Below the pieces are notes generated by a model. That model saw only the letters and a program-made list of their open reading frames with translations. It had not been told where the DNA came from and searched no databases. From the NCBI RefSeq assembly GCF_041949975.1, contig NZ_JBHFQG010000049.1:1-21812 (forward strand): 21,812 nucleotides of DNA, read 5' to 3'. Made by a program: the position numbers and the translations under genes. The first letter of the stretch is position 1; each line of letters begins with the position of its first letter. This document shows positions 8,484 through 14,572 of this stretch, piece after piece. This DNA is from Alteribacillus sp041949975. Its GTDB lineage: Bacteria; Bacillota; Bacilli; Bacillales; Marinococcaceae.

Positions 8484-9224
8484 TTATCTTGCATTTTTCC
8501 ATTTGTATGGCAGTGTCTGAATGGTCTTGGGTTCTATGATCGTTTCCACCCCATGTAATAATTCAGTGACAATCGTCTTTTGAAGGTCTTTTCTTCCTGC
8601 TCCTCCAAAGCTTCTCCCGAGCGGAAAACGAACATAGTGAGCCCGTGGTACTCCCACTTTTTCTGTGATATCGGGTAAATGTGTAAGTGAAATGGTGGCG
8701 ATGTCCTGTTTTTCTACTTCTTGCTGGATCAACCCGACGGATTGATGACAAATATATCAGCCAGGGGAGAGCAGCAGAACGTCTACATGATCGTTCTGAA
8801 GTGTTTCTATCACTTGAGGAATTGATTGCTTCATGAGGGCTTTGGTGTTAGGAATGTAGCCCATCATGCCTATATGGTTTGGAGAAACGCTTCCTATCAT
8901 TCCTTCCCCTTCCAGCTCATGAAGGTGTTCTAACGGAAAGATACAGCTTATATCTTTTTCTGCATCGTTTGTGTCGTAGTGAGTATGACTAATCATTAAT
9001 TCTTGATGCGTTGCAGTTTTTGGTATGTAGCGTAAGCTGCAGTCTCCTTCTTCCACTTGAAAAATGCTGTCCGTCTTTAAGTGAACACCAGCTGTTGTTA
9101 GAAATGCTACCTTCCATTCTTTCATCGGTTTTGAAGGCATCGACAGGCCGATATCAGAATCCCTTTTTTCTATCATCGCTTTCGCTTTCTTTTTAAAAAA
9201 TTCATGACGCAGCATTTTCCTCAT
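8484..9224 (-). CDS. Predicted selenoprotein of the GrdB/PrdB family with in-frame UGA (Sec156)
   Basis: Read through one TGA (8757-8759), the frame gives 246 residues, about the length of D-proline reductase subunit PrdB. Upstream of the TGA the family phrases TTAGVHLKTD, IPKTATHQELMISHTHYD, FPLEHLHEL and GMMGYIPN are intact. Directly after it the frame continues with YICHQSVGLIQQEVEK and HYVRFPLGRSFGGAG. The TGA therefore sits exactly where relatives have the first Cys of CxxC or a selenocysteine, giving U156-x-x-C159. ATG 9224 has GGGGGAG upstream and lies 4 nt after the preceding gene. The family provides the selenium-containing catalytic subunit of glycine, sarcosine, betaine and proline reductases, but partner subunits of those enzymes are absent here, so the substrate is unknown. 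A nonsense mutation is the alternative, and I consider it less likely. Confidence 0.82.
8728..8759 (-). promoter_or_regulatory. Selenocysteine UGA with bacterial SECIS-like hairpin
   Basis: On the coding (minus) strand the TGA at 8759-8757 is followed after 10 nt by ATCAATCC, the loop GTC and GGGTTGAT. That is an 8-bp stem with one G-U pair (8746-8739 with 8735-8728). The loop begins 18 nt after the UGA and starts with G, in line with the published description of bacterial SECIS elements (short hairpin just downstream, G in the first two loop positions, loop roughly 16-37 nt from UGA). SelB would bind it to decode UGA as selenocysteine. Confidence 0.65.
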
Positions 9225-9228
9225 TTTT

Positions 9229-10179
9229 TTATCTCCCCCTTTCAAATAAATAAAAAATCCCCCCAACAGAAGTTACTGCCAGGACCATGCCAAAAAACAA
9301 CAGGGAGACGGCCACAGAAACAGACTCCCCTACCCCAACAAGAGTAAATAGATACGCATAACTCCCTTCTCGAATACCCAGTCCATTAATCGAAATAGGG
9401 ATCATTGTTAAAACAGAAATTAAAGAAACAAATGCCAACTGCGACCAAAAAGGAATTGTTACTCCCATAGACCGGTATAATAAATCAGTGATCCACACAA
9501 AGCACACTTGAAAAGCTAATGAAAAGCATATAAGCTCCAAAAATAACTTTCCTTTTTTATGAGTATGAATGACGTTATAAAAAGCAGCTGCATTCTTTCC
9601 AAGTTTCCTTTTTAAATAGGAAGAAATTTGCTCATTAAACAAGAGGCTATAAGTAAGGACACATAAGGAAAATAGGAAAATGACTTCAAATAGGAAAGTA
9701 CCCGTCTGATTCATAGAAAGCAGTCCAATTGTCATGATGATAAAAAGAGCAATACCTGCAAACACCCGCTCTGTTGTAACAGAAGCAATGGAGTTTGCTG
9801 CTCCAATCTGCTTACCTGCAAGGTACATCCTTACCCCATCGCCGCCAATACTTCCAGGAAGGAAATTATTAAAGAAAAAACCGATATAATACCATTTCAA
9901 ACACGTAAAAAAGTGGAGATCTTCGCCTTCACGACAAAGAATGTACCATTTATACCCGCTGATCCAAATGCACAAATGAGCGGCCAAAAAAGCCACCACA
10001 AGAAAACCAATATTCGCTTGGGATATGTACGAAACAAACTCCCGCCAGTCAATATAAAAGACTAAAAAAAGACAAGCAGCAAGAGAGATTAATAAACGAA
10101 CGGAAAACCGGATGATCTGACGCCAGTTTTTCTTTTTTTCTGACATATCCATTCCGTTCTTTATCTCGTGTTCTAGCAT
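9229..10179 (-). CDS. Flippase-like / LPG-synthase-type transmembrane protein, first gene of the operon
   Basis: A 316-residue integral membrane protein with about eight helices of the lysylphosphatidylglycerol-synthase transmembrane (UPF0104/YbhN-like) family. Its hallmark motifs are visible: FFNNFLPGSIGGDGVRMYL near residue 105 and ISINGLGIREGSYAYLF near residue 262. It has no C-terminal aminoacyl-transfer domain, so it is not a full MprF; stand-alone members are thought to move lipids or lipid-linked compounds across the membrane. I prefer ATG 10179, with a GGGGTGA site, over GTG 10188. It is the first gene of the cluster and its stop lies 4 nt before the selenoprotein start. With the TVP38 and phosphatidyltransferase proteins it makes three lipid-type membrane proteins in one operon. 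Confidence 0.82.
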   Translation of the reverse strand: MLEHEIKNGMDMSEKKKNWRQIIRFSVRLLISLAACLFLVFYIDWREFVSYISQANIGFLVVAFLAAHLCIWISGYKWYILCREGEDLHFFTCLKWYYIGFFFNNFLPGSIGGDGVRMYLAGKQIGAANSIASVTTERVFAGIALFIIMTIGLLSMNQTGTFLFEVIFLFSLCVLTYSLLFNEQISSYLKRKLGKNAAAFYNVIHTHKKGKLFLELICFSLAFQVCFVWITDLLYRSMGVTIPFWSQLAFVSLISVLTMIPISINGLGIREGSYAYLFTLVGVGESVSVAVSLLFFGMVLAVTSVGGIFYLFERGR

Positions 10180-10188
10180 GATTATCAC

Positions 10189-10638
10189 CCCCTAGGTAAT
10201 TTCATCAGGGCAGGAAAAATATGAAAATGATAAATTGTAATAAGATAAATAAAAAAAAGCTATAATTAGTTTACCATGATATTTGTATGAGAAAAATAAG
10301 TAAGAAATACCTCAAATAACACTTTAAATGAGCAAATATCAGCACTTCTCATAGAAGAAGGAGAGAATGTCACAGATTTGCAGATAAGAACCAAGAGAGC
10401 TATCCGATGAGCAGAAACGTACCGCTTCCGTGCCTGTTCCTATTAAGGATTCACAAGCTTTACTTCCTGCAATCGGTTCAGTGCTCAGCAGCCAAAGTTC
10501 AGCGGATAGAACAAAAAGTTCAATGCTTGAACCAATATATTCAGCGCTTCAAAGCAAAAGTCCGGCGGTTAACTCAAATAGCTTGGCTACACCCTATCAT
10601 AACTGCCATAATCCATTTCACGGAACAAAAAGCTTACA
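10189..10638. other. Gene-poor stretch upstream of the eleven-gene operon
   Basis: The first 150 nt are very AT-rich and must hold the promoter of the minus-strand operon. I see TATAAT-like hexamers on both strands near 10261 but no convincing -35/-10 pair, so none is called. The remainder includes the 21-bp repeat array at 10475-10579. Two overlapping plus-strand open frames across the repeat lack ribosome binding sites and recognisable domains and are not called as genes. Confidence 0.5.
10475..10579. repeat. Degenerate 21-bp tandem repeat, five units
   Basis: Five consecutive 21-bp units start at 10475, 10496, 10517, 10538 and 10559. Each begins with a form of AGTTCAGCG and ends with CAAA or a near variant. 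The units differ at many positions, so this is an old or drifting minisatellite. The exact 21-bp period keeps all three frames open and gives heptad-like repeats in each (for example VQRIEQK, VQCLNQY and IQRFKAK on the plus strand). Whether it is coding is unclear: neither strand has a convincing start signal. Confidence 0.7.
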
Positions 10639-10932
10639 CTAATTTGTCAGCCAGTGGTACCAGTATGTATGCCATTGATCAAAAAATGGCGAATTGACAA
10701 GCAAACTCCTGCTCTGCTGTGTCGGAGCTCCCACACCTGTAGGGATAACAAATTGATTGGTTAATGTCATTAAAGGAACTTCATTCGGACTATTGTCCTC
10801 CATGTCTATCGCTGAACCAATGACAAAGCCGCGCTCTTCAATGGCATTTTCATCCCAAAAGCCGGTGAAATAGTAAGGTAGGAATTCCAATATTACTATC
10901 CGATAAAGATTCATCGCCTTAACATTTTCCAT
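10639..10932 (-). CDS. Small hypothetical ORF, possibly a gene fragment
   Basis: The frame encodes 97 residues from ATG 10932. Only a weak AAAG stretch precedes the start. The sequence contains RGFVIGSAIDMEDNSP and PTGVGAPTQQSRSLLV, which look protein-like rather than random, but I do not recognise the family. It could be the end of a degraded enzyme gene. It lies 175 nt beyond the MmgE/PrpD stop on the same strand and ends beside the 21-bp repeat array. Confidence 0.3.
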   Translation of the reverse strand: MENVKAMNLYRIVILEFLPYYFTGFWDENAIEERGFVIGSAIDMEDNSPNEVPLMTLTNQFVIPTGVGAPTQQSRSLLVNSPFFDQWHTYWYHWLTN

Positions 10933-11107
10933 AAAAAAACCACTTTCTTTATCTGTATGCTAATCATCTAGTTACTTAATTTTTGATAAAAAAATTGCTG
11001 TATATCCCAACTGACCCGATAATATAGTTTCAAGCCACAAAATTTTCAATATTCGTACTGTCAATAAAAACGAAGACAGAAATGGTTCAATATGGATTGA
11101 TTAAATT

Positions 11108-12091
11108 TTAAACTACTTCTTTTAAAAACAATTTATTAATCGCTTCTGTAAATTCTCTCATATTTTTGATGTTCTCTAGTTGAATGATCATTTCAATTAT
11201 TTGCTCACTATTTTTCCTGCTTATAATTGGTTCTGTCAAAGAAAGAAATTTCTGTTTGATTTCAAAATCTGATACCTCTCTGAAAGGTTTGACTAATCCT
11301 AAATGTTTTGACCCTCGTTGACACATATTTAGTTTATATAGAAGTTCCTTAATTAAATATTCTCTTCCTATATCTTGTATATCCGGACTAAAAGTTAAAT
11401 TAGAATTTGAAAAACGATCTCCCTTACGTTCAATTCCCTTTTCGGTAAGATATGATGAGTTAACGCCGGCCATACTACCCCAGGCGGCTACATCACATTG
11501 ATCAATGGAACAATCAATAGTATTCATTAAAGGAGAATAAGTAATATAATGTTCAGCAGATCCTAAAACATACTCTATTTTATTTTCAGGCAACCCAATG
11601 ACGCGGCTCCCCCCTGCTCCAGCTCCCATGGCGGCCCAGGAACAATGTTGATTAATATTTGAACCCGGATGATTACCGATCATCTCCGACCGAATTCCTA
11701 CCTCGTACCCTACCAGCAAAGCGGATAAAAAGGTTTCACCACTTACCTCTCTCTCTTCTGAGATAGCAAAAATGGCGGGGAAAATAATAGAACCAAGGGG
11801 GCCATTGATTAAAGAATGACTATCGTCGAATCTTAGAGCACGGGCCATTGTTGCGTTCATAAATGCTGCTCCAACTGAATTTAATTTTTCAGGTGATAAA
11901 TAGACGGAGCAATCCCCTTTTTTCCAGAGTTCAAAAGTATAATCTTTTGCACTTTTAAATTCCTTTGTTTGAGAGCCTGCTATTATACTTCCGACAATAT
12001 CTATAATTGCTTTTTTCAGCGTTTCTTGGACTACCGGTTGAGTATCTTTATATTGCTCTTCCAGAATATAAGTTGTCATTCTATTCATCAT
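11108..12091 (-). CDS. MmgE/PrpD-family protein, internally shortened
   Basis: About 327 residues against roughly 450 for this family, which includes 2-methylcitrate dehydratase, cis-aconitate decarboxylase and others of unknown activity. The N-terminal helical domain is well preserved: DIVGSIIAGS, FMNATMARALRFDDSH, LVGYEVGIR, HCSWAAMGAGAG and WGSMAGVNSSYLTEKG. After IGREYLIKELLYKL the sequence jumps to a C-terminal block (SDFEIKQKFLSLTEP and a final helix pair). About 100-120 residues of the second domain, where the conserved Cys-Cys-Arg segment usually lies, appear to be missing without loss of frame. Activity is therefore doubtful. ATG 12091 (or 12088) has GGGAGGG upstream. It follows the binding-protein gene, whose stop lies 20 nt before it, and probably shares its sigma-54 promoter. 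Confidence 0.75.
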   Translation of the reverse strand: MMNRMTTYILEEQYKDTQPVVQETLKKAIIDIVGSIIAGSQTKEFKSAKDYTFELWKKGDCSVYLSPEKLNSVGAAFMNATMARALRFDDSHSLINGPLGSIIFPAIFAISEEREVSGETFLSALLVGYEVGIRSEMIGNHPGSNINQHCSWAAMGAGAGGSRVIGLPENKIEYVLGSAEHYITYSPLMNTIDCSIDQCDVAAWGSMAGVNSSYLTEKGIERKGDRFSNSNLTFSPDIQDIGREYLIKELLYKLNMCQRGSKHLGLVKPFREVSDFEIKQKFLSLTEPIISRKNSEQIIEMIIQLENIKNMREFTEAINKLFLKEVV

Positions 12092-12110
12092 AAAGCCCTC
12101 CCTGTCTTTT

Positions 12111-13058
12111 TTAATCAATTAACTCTTCTTCCTTTAACCAGTTTCTACTGACTTCAAGAGTGTTTGCATGTACGATATCCACTTGATAATTAAGGGTCCT
12201 TATTGTTTCATTATCTAAACGTTCAGCAATGTTGTTTAAGAATTCGGGCAAATCGTTAAACTTTTCCATCACTTCTTTCCTTATTACCGGAGCTACGTTA
12301 TAGGCTGGAAAAAATGACTGGTCATCCTCTAACGCAACAACATTTAAGTTCTGCATATTTCCATCAGTAACAAAACCAACGATAGCATCTACGCGTTTTT
12401 CCTCCAGAGCCTTGTACGTTAAACTAGAATCTAGCCTAATAACTTGTTCAGATGATAGGTGAAAATCGTAGGCTTCTTCCATTCCCTTGAGCCCATCTTC
12501 TCTCTTGTAAAATTCTGTTTCAGAAGCCAATTTTAATTCGCCCCTATTTTTAATGTAGTCTGCTAAATCTGAAATAGTTGTAATCTCATACTTTTTAGAA
12601 AACTCCTCTCTCACTAGAATAGAGTAGGTGTTATTAAAATCAGATTTTTCAAGCCAATAAATATCGTTTTCTTTTTCTAATTCTTTTACTTTTTTATAAG
12701 CTGTCTCTGGATCATTTTCCCCTTCTTCATTTAAATAAAGCATAAGAGCAGTTCCTGTATATTCCCAGTAGAAATCTATAATGCCATCTACCAGAGCAGA
12801 ACGAAGATCGTGACTTGACATGTTACTGACTGCTTCGATTTCATACCCATTTTCTCTTAAATATACCGAGGTGATAGTTAAGAGAAGTGACTGTTCTGTA
12901 AAATCCTTGGCTCCAATAGTTAATTTACCTTTACTTTCTGGTTGTTCTTCTAATTCATTATTTGGTTGCTCATTCACACACCCAAACAATAAAATAAGTA
13001 ACAAAAAAAACAAAATAAGTGTTTTTTTCTTACAGTTTTTAAATAATTTATTTTCCAT
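12111..13058 (-). CDS. OpuAC/OpuC-type substrate-binding lipoprotein
   Basis: A 315-residue lipoprotein: basic N-terminus, hydrophobic stretch and lipobox LFGC with Cys27. The mature part is a periplasmic-binding domain of the glycine betaine/choline/osmoprotectant class: LTIGAKDFTEQSLL near residue 45, DFYWEYTGTALM near 115, LDSSLTYKALEEKRVDAIVGF and ALEDDQSFFPAYNVAPVIRKE later on. These match the OpuBC/OpuCC family pattern. No permease or ATPase gene is adjacent, so it is an orphan that must borrow a transporter, act as a sensor partner, or be a leftover. ATG 13058 has a strong GGAGGGAGG site. It lies downstream of a -24/-12 promoter and of a sensor-kinase/NtrC-type regulator pair. Confidence 0.87.
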   Translation of the reverse strand: MENKLFKNCKKKTLILFFLLLILLFGCVNEQPNNELEEQPESKGKLTIGAKDFTEQSLLLTITSVYLRENGYEIEAVSNMSSHDLRSALVDGIIDFYWEYTGTALMLYLNEEGENDPETAYKKVKELEKENDIYWLEKSDFNNTYSILVREEFSKKYEITTISDLADYIKNRGELKLASETEFYKREDGLKGMEEAYDFHLSSEQVIRLDSSLTYKALEEKRVDAIVGFVTDGNMQNLNVVALEDDQSFFPAYNVAPVIRKEVMEKFNDLPEFLNNIAERLDNETIRTLNYQVDIVHANTLEVSRNWLKEEELID

Positions 13059-13076
13059 GAGTCCTCCCTCCTGTAT

Positions 13077-13094
13077 AATGCAAAAATCATGCCG
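13077..13094 (-). promoter_or_regulatory. Sigma-54 (-24/-12) promoter for the binding-protein/MmgE operon
   Basis: On the minus strand the sequence CGGCATGATTTTTGCA has GG at 13093-13092 and GC at 13081-13080 with exactly 10 nt between them, matching the consensus GGCAY-N5-TTGCW. The adjacent response regulator is a sigma-54 activator, which supports the call. The predicted start falls at about 13068, so the leader would be only about 10 nt and would begin with the ribosome binding site itself. Confidence 0.72.
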
Positions 13095-13134
13095 ACTTGA
13101 AAGCCTTTACTTTTTGATATTGAATTGAAAATTA

Positions 13135-13171
13135 GTAAAAAATTTTCTTGATGCCGTAAAAAATTTTTTAC
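13135..13171. promoter_or_regulatory. Paired upstream activator elements
   Basis: GTAAAAAATTTTTTAC at 13156-13171 is a perfect 16-bp palindrome, and a close copy, GTAAAAAATTTTCTTG, lies at 13135-13150. The 21-nt offset is two turns of the DNA helix, so both face the same side. They sit 50-80 bp upstream of the -24 element, the usual place for enhancer sites of NtrC-type activators. They also lie just past the stop of the regulator gene, so a role as an AT-only hairpin terminator cannot be excluded. Confidence 0.5.
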
Positions 13172-13204
13172 AAAAAAGGGACAATCTAGAATTACTGATT
13201 CTCC

Positions 13205-14572
13205 CTATCCTTTTTGGAAATATTTGTTCATTTTATATAATAAATTTTGACGAGAAATTCCTAATTTCTTTGCAGCTGTCGCCGGTTGACCTGTAGCTTC
13301 ATCCAATGCCTTAAGAATCAACTGTTTTTCTATATTTTCTAGTTTCTCAGGAAGAGGTTTATTATTTTCAATATATGTCTCTTGAATGTCATCACTTGCT
13401 TTAGACTCTCTTACTTCCATTGGAAAATCATCAATATACAATGAGGTACCTTGACACAAGACGACGGCTCTTTCTATTGCATTTTCTAACTCTCTTACGT
13501 TCCCTGGCCAGTTATAATTTTTCAAAACGTTTAAAGCGTCCCTATCAACAGTGTAATTACGTCCGTCCTTTTTTCTAAAACCATCTAGAAACTTTTCAAG
13601 CAACAAGGGGATGTCATCTTTCCTTTGTCGCAAAGGGGGGATATAGATATCTACAATATTTAACCGGTAATACAGGTCTTCACGAAATAATCCCTTATCT
13701 ACCATTGTCCTCAAATTTCGATTAGTAGCTGTAATAATTCTGACATCAACATGCTTAACTTCATCACTGCCTACGGGAATATAGGCTTTATCCTGTGTTA
13801 CCTGAAGCAGTTTTGCTTGAAATGCTGGGGAAATCTCTCCTATCTCATCTAAAAAAATCGTCCCCCCATTAGCCGCTTCAAATTTTCCTTTTCTGTTGCT
13901 TTGTGCTCCGGTAAATGCTCCTTTTTTATGCCCAAACAGCTCGGTTTCTAATAGCTGTTCAGGTATCGATGCACAGTTTACTGGAATAAATGGTGATTTG
14001 CTTCGTGCACTGAAATTATGAACGGACTTTGCAATTAAGCTCTTCCCTGTACCGCTTTCTCCCTGAATTAAAACATTCGCATCTGTTGTGGCAACTCGTT
14101 CAACCAACTTAAATATTTTTTTCATAACAGAACTAGCTCCAAATATCTCATCTATGATTGTAGTTTGTTTTAATCTTTCCTTTAATGCATCATTTTCTTC
14201 TTTTACTTTCAGCCATTCTATCGCTTTTTCTATAACTATAGACAACTGATCAATTTTTACCGGTTTAGTGATATAATCAAAAGCTCCTGCTTTCATTGCC
14301 GTCACTGCATTTTCAACATTAGCGTAAGCCGTCATTAGTATATATATTTTCTTTGGATAGAAGGAGGTAAATTCTCTTAATAAATCCACCCCATTACAAT
14401 CCGGGAGTTTTAAATCAAGGAAAACAATATCAACATCTAACTCTCTTATCTTATTTCGAGCTTCTTGTCCATTAGCTGCAGTAAACACGGTATATCCACG
14501 TTTTTTCAGGGAAATCTGGAATATTTTTAATAATTTATGTTCATCGTCAACCAATAATATCGATCTCATCAT
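13205..14572 (-). CDS. NtrC-type sigma-54-dependent response regulator
   Basis: The protein has 455 residues in three domains. A receiver domain (1-120) has the acidic pair near residue 9, phospho-acceptor D53 and K103. The AAA+ sigma-54 activation domain (about 142-370) has Walker A GESGTGKS at 171-178, the sigma-54-contacting GAFTGA loop at 218-223, Walker B GGTIFLDE at 236-243 and the arginine-finger region FREDLYYRL near 297-304. A Fis-type HTH closes the protein (about 418-452, GQPATAAKKLGISRQNLLYK). The start at ATG 14572 has GGAAGGGGAAG upstream and overlaps the kinase gene by 26 nt, so the two are translationally coupled. It should activate the -24/-12 promoter directly downstream in front of the OpuAC-like gene. 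Confidence 0.95.
   Translation of the reverse strand: MMRSILLVDDEHKLLKIFQISLKKRGYTVFTAANGQEARNKIRELDVDIVFLDLKLPDCNGVDLLREFTSFYPKKIYILMTAYANVENAVTAMKAGAFDYITKPVKIDQLSIVIEKAIEWLKVKEENDALKERLKQTTIIDEIFGASSVMKKIFKLVERVATTDANVLIQGESGTGKSLIAKSVHNFSARSKSPFIPVNCASIPEQLLETELFGHKKGAFTGAQSNRKGKFEAANGGTIFLDEIGEISPAFQAKLLQVTQDKAYIPVGSDEVKHVDVRIITATNRNLRTMVDKGLFREDLYYRLNIVDIYIPPLRQRKDDIPLLLEKFLDGFRKKDGRNYTVDRDALNVLKNYNWPGNVRELENAIERAVVLCQGTSLYIDDFPMEVRESKASDDIQETYIENNKPLPEKLENIEKQLILKALDEATGQPATAAKKLGISRQNLLYKMNKYFQKG

Noticed and set aside
8757..8759. The TGA as an ordinary stop or nonsense mutation splitting the GrdB/PrdB-like gene into two genes
   Set aside because: The frame resumes at the next codon with conserved family sequence, the position is the redox Cys/Sec column, and a fitting hairpin follows. 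The downstream part has no start codon with a ribosome site.
9229..10179. Annotation as full MprF (lysylphosphatidylglycerol synthetase)
   Set aside because: Only the membrane domain is present; the C-terminal aminoacyl-transfer domain is missing.
10454..10600. A CRISPR array
   Set aside because: The units are contiguous 21-bp repeats without spacers and are too divergent.
10407..10697. Plus-strand frames across the 21-bp repeat as a repeat-protein gene
   Set aside because: Two overlapping frames are open because of the repeat period; neither has a ribosome binding site or unique flanking domain.
10189..11107. A tRNA(Sec) (selC) gene near the selenoprotein operon
   Set aside because: I looked for a long GC-rich cloverleaf in the intergenic regions and saw none; the sequence is AT-rich without a paired acceptor stem.
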